In this document: piece after piece, positions 45,240 through 55,471 of the stretch
Layout of the letters: the number at the start of each line of letters is the position of its first letter
Numbering within the stretch: position 1 is the first letter of the stretch
Source of the DNA: Siphonodentalium dalli
Taxonomy: Eukaryota; Mollusca; Scaphopoda; Gadilida; Siphonodentaliidae
Direction: 5' to 3'
Length of the DNA stretch: 64,000 nucleotides
NCBI GenBank assembly: GCA_032622095.1
Contig: CP136068.1
Location: 7,911,314 to 7,975,313 of the forward strand
Notes under the pieces: generated by a model
The model's database searches: none
What the model was told of the DNA's origin: nothing
Seen by the model: the letters and a program-made list of their open reading frames with translations, nothing else
Program-made: the position numbers and the translations under genes

Positions 45240-45752
45240 ACGTTGTCACACTGCGCCCCCTGTTTGGAGTAGGTTGGGCTGTTTCCGACCAAATGCCTTA
45301 ATTTAGGATGGTCGGAGTGTAATGTTCAGACCCCTTTACACTAACTGTTGATGAGGATCGATTATGTTGACGGTGTCAGTTGGTATGCAGGATGGTATGT
45401 GAGGCGATATGGAGTTGTTAGTTGTTGTTTGGGTCTGTTTCCCTCTTTTTCATATTCGGTTTGGCCGGTAGTTCTGATGGTGATGTTGATGCATGGTCAT
45501 TGAGGGAGTAGACCTTTAGCTCTAATTAATGTTCATATATACCCCCACTCCGCAACCGGTTCTTCAAGCTCGATTTCCGTCTTTCTTCTTGAACTTTAAC
45601 GTTTAAATGATTCTAATGCTTCTTCTATTCGGATATTGGTTTTGCGGCTGTTACAGGGGAGGCATGTGACGGTTCCGGCTCGATGCATTCCGGAGTCTTC
45701 GGGGTGAAGTCGGAGTTGTCCGCGTCTGTCCGTGGTAGTGGGGAGTCCATCA
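45240..45752 (-). pseudogene. Broken second copy of the 47.5-kb ORF element
   Basis: On the minus strand from 45752 the frame reads MDSPLPRTDADNSDFTPKT, then PECIEPEPS, HASPVT and a stop near 45627. This parallels MESPPPS ... FNPKTPEYTEPEPS ... SPVT of the ORF at 47533-47964. The noncoding flank also matches: GTTTCCGACCAAATGCC and GGTCGGAGTGTAATG near 45277-45325 versus GTTTCCGGCCGAAGGCC and GGTCGGACTGCAGTG near 47384-47425. The frame is truncated, and its 5' side is replaced by minisatellite. Confidence 0.65.
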
Positions 45753-45754
45753 CC

Positions 45755-46725
45755 AAGATGAAATGCACATGTAGTGATCTCAGCTATAAGGAGGTGTCGC
45801 CTGGTGCATCATCAAGATGAAATACACATGTAGTGATCTCAGCTATAAGGGAGGCGTCGCCTGGTGCATCATCATCAAGATGAAATGCACATGTAGTGAT
45901 CTCAGCTATAAGGAGGTGTCGCCTGGTGCATCATCACCAAGATGAAATGCACATGTAGTGATCTCAGCTATAAGGAGGTGTCGCCTGGTGTAGTGATCTC
46001 AGCTATAAGGAGGCGTCGCCTGGTGCATCATCAATCAAGATGAAATGCACATGTAGTGATCTCAGCTATAAGGGAGGTGTCGCCTGGTGCATCATCAATC
46101 AAGATGAAATGCACATGTAGTGATCTCAGCTATAAGGAGGTGTCGCCTGGTGCATCATCAATCAAGATGAAATGCACATGTAGTGATCTCAGCTATAAGG
46201 GAGGCGTCGCCTGGTGCATCATCACCAAGATGAAATGCACATGTAGTGATCTCAGCTATAAGGGAGGCGTCGCCTGGTGTAGTGATCTCAGCTATAAGGG
46301 AGGCGTCGCCTGGTGTAGTGATCTCAGCTATATGGAGGCGTCGCCTGGTGCATCATCACCAAGATGAAATGCACATGTAGTGATCTCAGCTATAAGGAGG
46401 CGTCGCCTGGTGCATCATCACCAAGATGAAATGCACATGTAGTGATCTCAGCTATAAGGGAGGCGTCGCCTGGTGCATCATCACCAAGATGAAATGCACA
46501 TGTAGTGATCTCAGCTATAAGGGAGGCGTCGCCTGGTGTAGTGATCTCAGCTATAAGGAGGTGTCGCCTGGTGTAGTGATCTCAGCGATAAGGGAGGCGT
46601 CGCCTGGTGTAGTGATCTCAGCTATAAGGAGGTGTCGCCTGGTGTAGTGATCTCAGCGATAAGGGAGGCGTCGCCTGGTGTAGTGATCTCAGCTATAAGG
46701 AGGTGTCGCCTGGTGCATCATCAGT
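45755..46725 (+). repeat. Two-module minisatellite
   Basis: Module 1 (about 35 bp) is GTAGTGATCTCAGCTATAAG followed by GGAGGCGTCGCCTGGT. Module 2 (about 27 bp) is GCATCATCACCAAGATGAAA followed by TGCACAT. The left two-thirds is mostly 1+2 units (about 59-63 bp); the right end consists mostly of module 1 alone. The cytosine of GGCGTCGCC alternates with thymine. Open frames such as SDLSYKGGVAW on the plus strand are repeat artefacts. The first unit adjoins the start codon of the broken ORF copy. Confidence 0.9.
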
Positions 46726-47379
46726 CAACTTACAAGTTGAATCGTGTTGGTCAAGGACGGGTATATAGTATAATCGGTCTGCATTCTGCATGTCCCTTCA
46801 TCATTTCTTGGCGTGACCACTCACCATCAGACGACTTCCTCGTCTTCCACGCGGCCATTCGATCTGCGACTTTCTTCGTGGAAGAAGTTGAATCGTTTCC
46901 GCTGCCTTTTCTTCAAATCAGGATTGCCGTCTTTCTTCGCGGAAGGAACAAATGCAGCGGTGTTTACTACCTTACTTACTGGTTGATTGTTTATTCCAGC
47001 CATTGTTACATAGTACAAGGAAAAATAACACACAGTAACGTGAATATTTTGTAGAACATATGTACATATATATACAAGTATCCACCCGCGAACAAATTAA
47101 ACAAATATATAGTTTCGATTATACCATCGACAATTGCATATAACCATACCCCAGTCGAGCCAACATACAAAGAATCAATATATACTATGTGAACGTAAAA
47201 TGAGTTCATTGTCTAACTGCAAAATCGCTCGAGTGACTTTGTTTGGATTATGGTGCTCGATATTATAGCATGGGTCGAGAAATAGGGGAATGTACTACAT
47301 AATCTTAAGCAGGATATATCTGTATGCCTGCATACTCCGGTGCCTCGGCCATTAGATCCAGTAGCTTCGTTGTTGTTGA
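46726..47379. other. Spacer between array and intact ORF copy
   Basis: The minus frame 46827-47033 has a lysine/arginine-rich stretch (AKKDGNPDLKKRQRKRFNFF). GGTCTGCATTCTGCATGTCC near 46768-46787 resembles the conserved 3' flank of the ORF element, so this may be a third, more decayed piece. The rest is AT-rich and unremarkable. Confidence 0.4.
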
Positions 47380-47532
47380 GTCGTTTCCGGCCGAAGGCCG
47401 GGTAGGGTGGTCGGACTGCAGTGTGCAAGTCCCTTCACCCTTTCTTGATATATTCGATGGAGATCGATTTTTGAGGCTGTTGATGCTGTTCAGATGAGGA
47501 GGCTGACCGGAGGCAAAGTGAGGTTGAGGTGT
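47380..47532 (-). other. Conserved 3' flank of the duplicated ORF
   Basis: GTTTCCGGCCGAAGGCC, GTGGTCGGACTGCAGTG, CAAGTCCCTTCACCC and GGAGATCGATTTTTGAGG have diverged counterparts in the same order at 45277-45365. It lies directly downstream of the ORF stop, so the duplicated unit is longer than the coding region. Confidence 0.55.
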
Positions 47533-47964
47533 TTAGTTTTTGCTGGTTGCTTTTAGCTTTTTTGTTTTTTTGTTTTTACTTTTCGGTGGATCTAATTCGT
47601 CTAAGGCTGCCATTGCTTTTATTCTAGTCTCTTCTGCTTTCTTCCTTTCTACTACTGTTTTCTTAATTGATTCGTCTATTCTGGCGCGAAATATAGCTGA
47701 TTCTTTTTTGTGGTTTTCTATCCATAGGCTGGTGGCATCTGTTACTTGTTCGGTTACCGGTGATATATGATTGGCAGTTGAAGGCTCCGGCTCAGTGTAT
47801 TCCGGAGTCTTCGGGTTGAAGTCCATGTCTGGCCGTGGAGGCGATGGTGGTGGTGATTCCATCTCCTGGACAGACTGGGCCGGGATTTCGACTTCGTTTT
47901 CTAAGGGTGAATCATTTATACAAAAGAGGAACAAACAGACACAGCAGGTGGCTCTCTGCAGCAC
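47533..47964 (-). CDS. Uncharacterised acidic/lysine-rich protein, duplicated element
   Basis: Not recognised. The 143-aa frame has a Cys/hydrophobic N-terminal stretch (1-18) that may not be translated, an acidic, Pro/Ser-rich middle (about 20-70; ESPPPSPPRPDMDFNPKTPE then YTEPEPS), a likely coiled coil rich in Lys/Glu (about 80-125; NHKKESAIFRARIDESIKKT then VVERKKAEETRIKA) and a basic tail (KSKNKKTKKLKATSKN). A plausible start is the Met of MESPPPS near residue 36, which aligns with MDSPLPR of the broken copy at 45752. Homology between copies in coding and 3' flank suggests a mobile or duplicated gene. A small retroelement accessory ORF or host gene fragment are both possible. Confidence 0.5.
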   Translation of the reverse strand: MLQRATCCVCLFLFCINDSPLENEVEIPAQSVQEMESPPPSPPRPDMDFNPKTPEYTEPEPSTANHISPVTEQVTDATSLWIENHKKESAIFRARIDESIKKTVVERKKAEETRIKAMAALDELDPPKSKNKKTKKLKATSKN

Positions 47965-48039
47965 TTTTCATTATAATTTATACTGCGGAAGTACACGTCT
48001 TGTGATGAAAACATTCTGATTGTTGTGAGTTCGGATCGC

Positions 48040-48100
48040 ACTGCGTTCTCACGGATTAGAACCCGGACCGCTCGCTGTGCGTAAACCCATTGCGCCGATG
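48040..48100 (-). mobile_element. tRNA-like SINE head
   Basis: On the minus strand GGCGCAATGGGTTTACGC (48079-48096) resembles an A-box and GGGTTCTAATCC (48053-48064) closely matches the B-box consensus GGTTCGANTCC. Spacing fits an internal pol III promoter. The cloverleaf is not convincingly complete, so a SINE head or tRNA pseudogene is more likely than a functional tRNA. Confidence 0.4.
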
Positions 48101-48112
48101 TTACATGGTTTG

Positions 48113-48289
48113 TTTATGACCTTTGTACCGGTGTGGGTTTACAATATCAACGACCTGAATGTTCGATAAAAAAAATCCCCTGAGAGCCACTGAGGGAGTA
48201 GGAATATAACTATGCGTTAGGATATACCTGTATATTATTATATCAATTTCCCGGAGGTGAAGTGACAGGGCCGCTATGGGAAGGCCAAT
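48113..48289. other. Short spacer
   Basis: Nothing recognised. Confidence 0.3.
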
Positions 48290-48578
48290 GACACACGATA
48301 GATAGAGAGAGCGAGAGAAAGAGAGAGAACGATAGAGACAGCTAGGGCGAGAGAGAGAGAGAGAGAAAAAGAGAGAGAGCTAGGGCGAGAGAGAGAAAGA
48401 GAAAATACGAGAGTGCGAGAGAACGAGAGAGACAGCTAGAGCAACAGGGAGAAAGAGAGAGAGAGAGAACGAGGGAGAGAGAGAGAGAGAGAGTGAGAGA
48501 GAAGAGAGAGAGAAGAGAGAAGAGAGAGTGAGAGTGAGAGAGAGACAGAGAGAGAGAGAGAGACAGAGACAGAGAGAC

Positions 48579-48622
<44 letters not shown>
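48290..48622. repeat. GA-rich purine tract
   Basis: About 330 bp of GAGAGA with scattered interruptions, ending in a pure GA run (48585-48621). Ser/Leu-rich and Arg/Glu-rich frames here are artefacts. The strand asymmetry is the kind that can form triplex or H-DNA. Confidence 0.95.
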
Positions 48623-48626
<4 letters not shown>

Positions 48627-49259
48627 ACCCGATCTAGGAAAGTTTGTCAAATTGCAAGGCAAAGTGCAGTCCCATGTTGTGCTGGCATAATCACTGCCAT
48701 CACTTACACAGAGTTTGATGAGAGATATCTTTGGGTGTTGAGAAGATAATTACAATGGACGTGAGACGGGTTGCTGAACGCCATTCCTGATCATTGTGCT
48801 GAGGACGTACATGTACTTCGCAGAATATAGTACTAGTTCCTTGAGGCAGTGGGATATGTGTTCTGTTAGGGTTTCCAGAGAACTTCCGAGGAGGGTTGCT
48901 ACCAAGTCATCTTTGGCTAACGACGAAAGGTAAAAATATTCGGGTATGCCGAAACGAGAGGTAATCCCTTCCCCGAAAGAGTTTCTGATGATGAGAGCGG
49001 CTGGAGAAGAGCATACGAACAGGGCGTAAATTCAGAATGGATTCTTATCGATAATACTCTTTAATTAAAAAAATGTTAGATTTAATCACGTATATTTACA
49101 GGTTGGCAGTGGTCAGACCAGTGGTCAGTTGATAGCGGATGTATGGATTTGGGGTGGTTTTCCTGTGCGGTATTTCCTGTATCATACGAGTGAGGATGTC
49201 GATCGTGACATTGCAACGACGTTATATTTCAATAATACAAACTGAAATCACCACACACA
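48623..49259. other. Noncoding sequence
   Basis: Nothing recognised. Confidence 0.35.
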
Positions 49260-49757
49260 ATAGATCATGCCATTAATCTCTACTCTGCATGGCTTCCACC
49301 AATACAAAACCTGGGAACTTTTTAACATTTTGACCCGTTCTGACAGGGCAACTTTATAATAAGGAACAAACAAGGCATGGAATATATTTCTTTGTTCTTA
49401 CTTGTTCCTCAATAAGCAGCTTCACAGTAGGGAGATTTCGTGGTTTTTTTGTGACTTTTGTGAGCTGATAGCGCAAACAACATTGAATTAATTACCTGGG
49501 AGAAATTCCATAATTGTAAACGACGCATAGCAAAATGGATCGCAAAGTCCCTTAAATTGTATAATTTCGAGTTGGGACCTTCACCTACAATGAAATACGT
49601 TGCTAAGGAACAGGTATTAACTAAGAAATATATTGCCTGCACTGCTTTTTCAATGTTATAAACATCCCTGTCATAAAATAAAACAGTTCTCAAGTGTTGT
49701 ACGGGTGAAATATGATCTCTATACGTGCGTAGCTTAGAGATTCAAGGCATCATATAC
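49260..49757. mobile_element. MITE family F, copy 2
   Basis: The left end, TAGATCATGCCATTAATCTC ... CAATACAAAACCTGGGAACT, is mirrored at the right by TTGTACGGGTGAAATATGAT ... AGAGATTCAAGGCATCATAT. The interior GGAGAAATTCCATAATTG and GAGTTGGGACCTTCACC matches the copy at 42821-43465. About 500 bp, noncoding. Confidence 0.7.
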
Positions 49758-50470
49758 ATGCCTGCAAGATTATGTCGATGCTGGAGGAGCTTAATTGTTG
49801 TTAACTATTCCAACTGTATATAGGTCAAATTTCTAACAAACGATTCACCATTTGGGTCATTTCCAACCAAATGGGTGTTGTTTGGTCGAAAATGTCTATA
49901 ATAAACTGAATGTTTTCTTCGGTAAATAATATATATGTGGCATGTGGTACAACTATTTCTCAAAGTTATTATAAATTCGGTCTAGCAAAACGTAGAGTGC
50001 ACTAACTGCAGTTGGAAGTTCGGAGACACCCATAATGGAAACTCTCTTGCCACGTCCCTGCATGGCGACGTTGGGGGAGCTTCCTCTAACTGTTATTCCA
50101 TTCCATATTATTCATGTCGCATTGATTGGCTGACTACAGTTTCTCGATGTTCTCTGACCGCAGTGTTAATCTACGACTGGAATCCGACAGACATAAACAT
50201 GACTCTAACGGTAGCTGGTTGTCGTGCCGGCTCGCGAACTATGCCAAATTCCTAGAAACGCGATCCCTTTCACATCATTACCAATTACGCTGGAACCTCT
50301 GACGTATTACCCAGAGTCTCACAGGCTGCCGTATAGCGCGGGGTCCCAGCAGGTCCCGAAATTGTTTTTTGATATTCCAGAGACACATAGGTATGTTTCT
50401 GACATTGTGCGCGGAGCCTGTTTCTGTTGTTTGGGCCACGTGCCTCCGTAAATTTATTAACATATTTACC
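49758..50470. other. Noncoding, with a hAT-family end
   Basis: The segment at about 49995-50060 (CAGTTGGAAGTTCGG ... CTCTCTTGCCACGTCCCTG) matches the right end of the hAT family and is probably a truncated copy. The open frame at 50224-50451 has no domain. Confidence 0.45.
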
Positions 50471-50509
50471 ACTAATTTACTAGTAATTTGGCCTCCGCAG
50501 TTACAGAAC

Positions 50510-50640
50510 CACAGGGCTCCAATGTGGAGCTTTTATTCAACTTCTTTGATATATGATTCATTGTCGGAAAACACAAGAAAACTCTCGTGTTCTCTATAAT
50601 TCACCGCTATCACAACACGCCATTGCAAAATTATATTTTA
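50510..50640. repeat. Half copy of MITE family G
   Basis: GGAGCTTTTATTCAACTTCT followed by TTGATAT, TCGGAAAACA and TTGCAAAATTATATTT match the left half of the element at 51462-51765 in the same orientation. No inverted partner was seen here. Confidence 0.55.
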
Positions 50641-50877
50641 CGATATTTCACAACGCGTCGTTCATGCACCTATCCAAATATACTTGCATATTCTCCCCTT
50701 TTATCAAGCTGACAATTCAAGCTGATTGCAATAATGCTAATATGGGTTATACGTGTCTAAAATCTCACGTAATGTTTATGCATTCATTTTGATATTAATC
50801 GCAGTTCAATTCACTATAATGATTACCTCACGGAATAACGTGCATGCAACTTATTTAAATATTATTGGCTATATGAC
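50641..50877. other. Short spacer
   Basis: Nothing recognised. Confidence 0.3.
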
Positions 50878-51219
50878 TGAACCCTTTACGCAACAGAACG
50901 GCCCTGTGCCAATGCATTCTCTTATATATGCGAGTCGACCATAGGTCGCCTCGCATATATAAGAGAATGCATTGGCTTAACACATATTTTTTTTTAGGCC
51001 AATGCATTCTCTTATATATGCGAGGCGACCTATGGTCGACTCGCATATATAAGAGAATGCATTGGCACAGGGCATAACTGTAACCATCACAATGTAGTCA
51101 ATGAACCGGTTCCAATGATATCCATATGTGTATTGTGCTATTGAGACAGATCGAAGATATTTTAGGCTGTTGAAGCTTTATTTGGGCGTTTTTGGCCATT
51201 TTGTTGGGTAAAGGGTTAA
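50878..51219. mobile_element. TTAA MITE family A, copy 3, with two palindromes
   Basis: The left end, TGAACCCTTTACGCAACAG, carries a mutated TTAA (TGAA, 50878-50881). The right end, TGTTGGGTAAAGGG, is followed by TTAA (51216-51219). Two nearly perfect copies of the 34-bp-arm hairpin (50908-50976 and 50998-51067) sit side by side, separated by TTAACACATATTTTTTTT. The right half, with AACCGGTTCCAATGATATCC and AGATATTTTAGGCTGTTGAA, matches 2397-2543. The doubled palindrome explains the extra length. Confidence 0.85.
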
Positions 51220-51461
51220 TTAAGAGATTTATCCCACAGGGAGCCTCACGCAGATGGAAGCATGCACTGCAGAGTGTCGTCTGATCCAGTATATGTGGGG
51301 CTCTATAAAGGGTTAACCATGGCGAAATCGGGACCGATTATCAAGCGTGGTCTGTGCACACCATGCATTTGAATATGGCCATTTTGATATTAAAATAATA
51401 TTATTTTTTTTCACGCATATTACGAAGCAATGGCCAATACATGCAGTAACTATAAACAATT
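51220..51461. other. Spacer
   Basis: TATAAAGGGTTAACC near 51302-51316 resembles another CCCTTT/TTAA terminus, but no partner is clear. Otherwise nothing recognised. Confidence 0.35.
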
Positions 51462-51765
51462 TAACAACAATATTGGCAATTCATACCTGACAAGAGACCA
51501 CTGGAGCTTTGATTCAGCTTCTTTGATGTGTCATTGTAGGAAAACAAACAAAATGTATATCGTTCTCTATTGTTCACCACTGACACCAAACGCTCTTGCA
51601 AAATTATATTTGCAGTGTTTGCTTGCCAGATATCAATTGCCAATTTTCATTCAATGACATATAGCTGGGAATAATATATGTTATATTAGTCCCAGGACAT
51701 ATCAAAGAAGCTGAATAAAAGCTCGAGTGGTCGCTTGCCAGGTATGAATTACCAAATATATTATT
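51462..51765. mobile_element. MITE family G with long inverted ends
   Basis: ATTGGCAATTCATACCTGAC ... GACCACTGGAGCTTTGATTC ... AGCTTCTTTGAT on the left is mirrored by ATATCAAAGAAGCTGAATAA ... AGCTCGAGTGGTCGCTTGCC ... AGGTATGAATTACCAA on the right. Arms are about 65 bp. Because the arms translate alike, similar peptides appear on opposite strands; neither is a gene. Confidence 0.75.
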
Positions 51766-52545
51766 TGAACGCATTTGATTGATTGTTATATATGCATGTT
51801 TGTTCATGATGTATTCTCAACAACTTTGATGAAAAATCCAATACATCATAATGGGTGTAGACATTGGCTCCATGTAGATAGTAAGAGCGCAACGGAGAAC
51901 TTCCGGCCGGTCAAAGGTTTGTTGAAGATTCCACTTCCTTTCTCACACCAACCTCTATTGGGACATTAGCGTGGGAGTCGCTAATTAACAGCGAGATTAA
52001 ACATAATCGCCAATCTCGTGAAAAATTCCCGTAAATGTGTTTTCTCTCAGGCGATCATTGATACGGTTAATACTTCTGTGTGTGGTAAACGAGAATTACA
52101 TCTAATCTCGGTATCTGTAAAGTCTTCACATTTGGTGATTTGCCGTCAAACTACCCGTGTTTATAGGTAACTAACACCTTTATAACTCGAACCGAGGCTA
52201 TTTTACTAATCAGACATCGTATATAGAACTATGGGATCGCAGAAAGTAGCGATTTCACATCCTGACAGCTAATTGTTATCAGTGACATTTGAATCCGAAA
52301 AATATGACCGCGGCCTGAATTCGATTCAGTTTCCGCTTCCCGTTATAACATCGTATTTATTTATAACGTCGTATTTTTTTTATAACGCTGATAATGCGGG
52401 CCAAATATAGCTGTATCTGAATGGCACGGCTATACATTACTCCGTTGCCGCAAAAAACGGCACTGGAAGCAATTTTCCAACTGGTACCCCCGTCAACGTT
52501 GGTATTTCTCACCACCCTACATATATGATTTCTCACCACCCTACA
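51766..52545. other. Noncoding sequence
   Basis: No gene recognised. ATTTCTCACCACCCTACATA occurs twice at about 52504-52546, just before the palindromic MITE. Confidence 0.35.
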
Positions 52546-52547
52546 TA

Positions 52548-52714
52548 CAGTAATGCCCTTATTAATTGACTCCTTAACCACTGCAGAATTATGAGTAACT
52601 TTTCAGGATTTAGTCGGAAATATGAATGGCAACAAGCCATATTTCCGACTAAATCCTGAAAAGTTACCCATAATTCTTCTGTGGTTAAGGAGTCAATTAC
52701 TTAGGGCATTACTG
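52548..52714. mobile_element. TA-flanked palindromic MITE (Tc1/mariner-like)
   Basis: CAGTAATGCCC at the left and GGGCATTACTG at the right are perfect inverses, flanked by TA on each side (52546-52547, 52715-52716). The whole 167-bp element is two arms of about 76 bp around a short centre (GAATGGCAACAAGCC). TA target sites and CAGT termini suggest mobilisation by a Tc1/mariner-type transposase. A one-armed relative is at 26229-26312. Confidence 0.85.
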
Positions 52715-52716
52715 TA

Positions 52717-54324
52717 TATGCTTGAAAATTTTCTAACTTGTGGCCACGTCAAGCCAAATGTTTGGCCGGATGTAGGAACATAAAGTACAAATTTCACAAA
52801 ATAAATACAAACTATCAGATTAATTTCAACCTATTTATGGGCGACATTTCTTAAATATGACATGACAGGCATGAAATTGCCATTTGTTAAAACGTTTGAC
52901 CAAAGTTGGGGTAGGGGTTGGGATGAAACACCCCACCCATGTCAACATCGAAGCAGTCCATCACTGAGTCACATTAATTGACACCGTGGTCACTGTGGTG
53001 CGAAAACAGTGTAGACCAACGGGGAGGTGGAAGGGGTGGGTGTGCTCAACCTTGCGAAGGGCACTTTTCGCAATATATGAATTTGTACACGAGTCAAACA
53101 AAGTGAATGGGGATTGGGGCCCCTACACGCCCCTGCCCCATGACCCCTGACTGTGGGCTAATAGGACTATAGATATGCCTCGTTGTTGACATTACGCTGA
53201 TTACCCTGTGATATTGAATTCCCGGTTAGGTATAGGGTTATCGCTGGATTTACTAAACATTTTATGGTGGTCTTTAAGTATTACTGAATTCAAGCTTCCC
53301 AATTTTAAGTCAAGATTGGGTGGTATATGTTTTTAATAGGAACAAACTTAAAACGATAACTTAAAAAGTTTAACTGGTCGAAAATGGCAATGTGGTGCTG
53401 AGATTTATTGGTTTAATGTGATTCTGTAGTTGAACTATATTATCTCGATAGTAACATTATGTACCGTCTTCGACTCCAAAAACTCTCGTTATCAAAAAGA
53501 AGTCAGCGACATTACTCTAGTGGTATCCTTTCTCTGAAATAAAACACGATTGCACTGATAATAACTTTTCGGTGAATTCTTTAGTTGCGTTGCTCGACTA
53601 CGTGCAAATCGGTTTTGGAACAAAATTACCAAGATTATCAAAAATCTAAACAGTCCATCTCTGCGACACCTATAATTGACACCGCAGTCTCATAAGGCTA
53701 TGTAGATAGACCTCGTTGTTGGTGTATCTGAATGTTGATTGCCTATGATAACGAGGCTCTCTAGTATCACGGAGAGTTCCCGGTTTGGTGGGAGGGTTAT
53801 CGCGGGATTTACCTGGCACGATACGCCAATTAAGCGCCCGAAGCTCGCTATGTTCCTTTAATTAATATACTGATTAAATTGGGCATTCGATAAAATAGTT
53901 CTAATTAGGTAGTAATTTGGCACCTGCCAATCAGGAACATTATGGAATTCTTGCATATAGTATGGGAGAAACGTTCAACATTAAACATCTATCAAAGGTT
54001 TTGTGCTAATCTTTTATGAAACATATTTAGCTACGGATTTAGGTTCTAGTTTATAAATACATATTTTTAGTGCTACTTTGGATGCACTATATTCTTGGAT
54101 ATTCTGTAGATGCTTCAAAACCATGTACTTTAAATTATGTTGGATTATTTATAGGGGTCATTTATAATTTATTACACCATTTATTTTACAACAAAACTGG
54201 CTATATTGGGTATTCATCAGCCTATACTTTGTGCAAAAGTATTAAAGGCAAATATGTATTTTCAGACTCACAACTTCAATTTTCTCTCATTTTATAGAAT
54301 ATGGATTAACCTTAATATCCAAAT
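52717..54324. repeat. Noncoding region with a diverged direct duplication
   Basis: Segments near 52959-53250 and 53650-53815 share AGTCCATC, TAATTGACACCG, AGACCTCGTTGTTG-like, TTCCCGGTT and GGGTTATCGC-GGATTTAC in the same order, about 600-690 bp apart. 52868-52945 resembles interior hAT-family sequence. No gene recognised; the frame 54070-54297 is hydrophobic and AT-driven. Confidence 0.45.
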
Positions 54325-54536
54325 CATATATACATGAGTAGTACAATCCACCTAAAACAATTTTGGATAACCACTGTCTTGGTTTACATGTGATATTGAC
54401 CCCATTAACCCTCTTAATAATGCCGACTATCATATATACATGAGTAGTACAATCCACCTAAAACAATTTTGGATAACCACTGTCTTGGTTTACATGTGAT
54501 ATTGACCCCATTAACCCTCTTAATAATGCCGACTAT
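54325..54536 (+). repeat. Perfect 106-bp tandem duplication
   Basis: The block beginning CATATATACATGAGTAGTAC and ending AATGCCGACTAT is present twice in succession (54325-54430 and 54431-54536) with no difference that I can see. It is either very recent or an assembly duplication. Confidence 0.9.
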
Positions 54537-55108
54537 GTCAGTGTCTACCATGCAGTCGAATGCAGAATTCTACCCTGCGATGGCTTATCTGGCAATTTTT
54601 TACTGCAGAACTATTCCATGTATTAAACAATTTCTCCTCCTGACCTCCAATGGTATCAGAAAACAGTTATATGCTGGTATCTCACTCATCTCATTTGCAT
54701 CTTTTTCAAAGTCGAGGTAATGACTAGTTGTCATTTTTAAAGTGCATACAAAGCGTTGCGATCAGCAATATACATGTTTGCACATGTCATGACATCACGA
54801 GGTACAAATCTGCGTTCTACTGGTAGACAATGTCACAATTACCATTTTAGTCATAATAATCTAAACTATGTTACCAAGCACCTTCTCGTGAATGGTATGC
54901 TCCGGTGTTTTTTTTTTTCGGTTTCCGGTCAAACCGAGTTGTTGTCCGGCTGGGGTAGATTTGATTTTTCTGGGGGGGGGGGGGGGGGGAAACGTTAGTG
55001 GAAAAAAAACTGCAGTTTTTGCTGTTTGGGGGGGGGGGGGGGTGTACCCAAACCGAAGAAAACAGTTTTTTCCACCCTGTGTCTGCAGTTCCCCCCCCCC
55101 TTTGCGTG
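54537..55108. other. Noncoding, with long G and C runs
   Basis: There are G runs near 54971-54989 and 55027-55042 and a C run near 55091-55100, among A/T homopolymers. Frames through these runs (Gly- or Pro-rich) are artefacts. No gene recognised. Confidence 0.5.
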
Positions 55109-55471
55109 TTACAGAAGTTTTGCTTCTGTTTACATAAAACAGCGCAATTCCGTTGGTTAATCACACACGAATGACATAACCGCTCTTTTGTTATTTCCAT
55201 ATCAGGAAAACAGTAACAATGAACGCTCTTTATGTTTACCATATCCGATCTAAACAAAAGCCAGGCTCCGTATAACGTTTTTTTGCTTTTGCTTACATAA
55301 CACAGGAAAAACATTTGACAATAACATACTGTTTATGCCATATTTCTGATTGGTATAAGAACAAGGTCTGTCTATATTTTACTATTCTTTCTGTTTATGG
55401 CGGTTTTTGACGGAGGTGAATATTTTAACATTTTAACAGCATGCCCACCCCAACGCCGCCCGTATCTTTAA
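55109..55471. mobile_element. TTAA MITE family B, copy 3 (reversed, one end lost)
   Basis: Reading in reverse, it has the terminus TTAAAGATACGGGCGGCGTTG (right edge, TTAA at 55468-55471) followed by the interior shared with 34994-35449: AACAGAAAGAATAG, GGCATAAACAGTATGTTA, GGTAAACATAAAGAGCG and GTGTGATTAACCAACGGAAT. The other terminus is missing at about 55109, beside the G/C runs. Confidence 0.75.

Noticed and set aside
46056-46647. Cys-rich repeated frames (SDLSYKGG...)
   Set aside because: Translations of the two-module minisatellite that change frame with module order.
48040-48100. Functional tRNA gene
   Set aside because: A- and B-box-like motifs are present, but a full cloverleaf with paired acceptor stem could not be drawn.
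48342-48749. Ser/Leu-rich and Arg/Glu-rich frames
   Set aside because: Translations of the GA tract.
51430-51807. Similar peptides NSYLTRDHWSF and NSYLASDHSSF on opposite strands
   Set aside because: Explained by the inverted arms of one MITE, not by two homologous genes.
54871-55314. 147-aa Pro-rich minus-strand frame
   Set aside because: Runs through G/C homopolymers and a reversed MITE; no domain.
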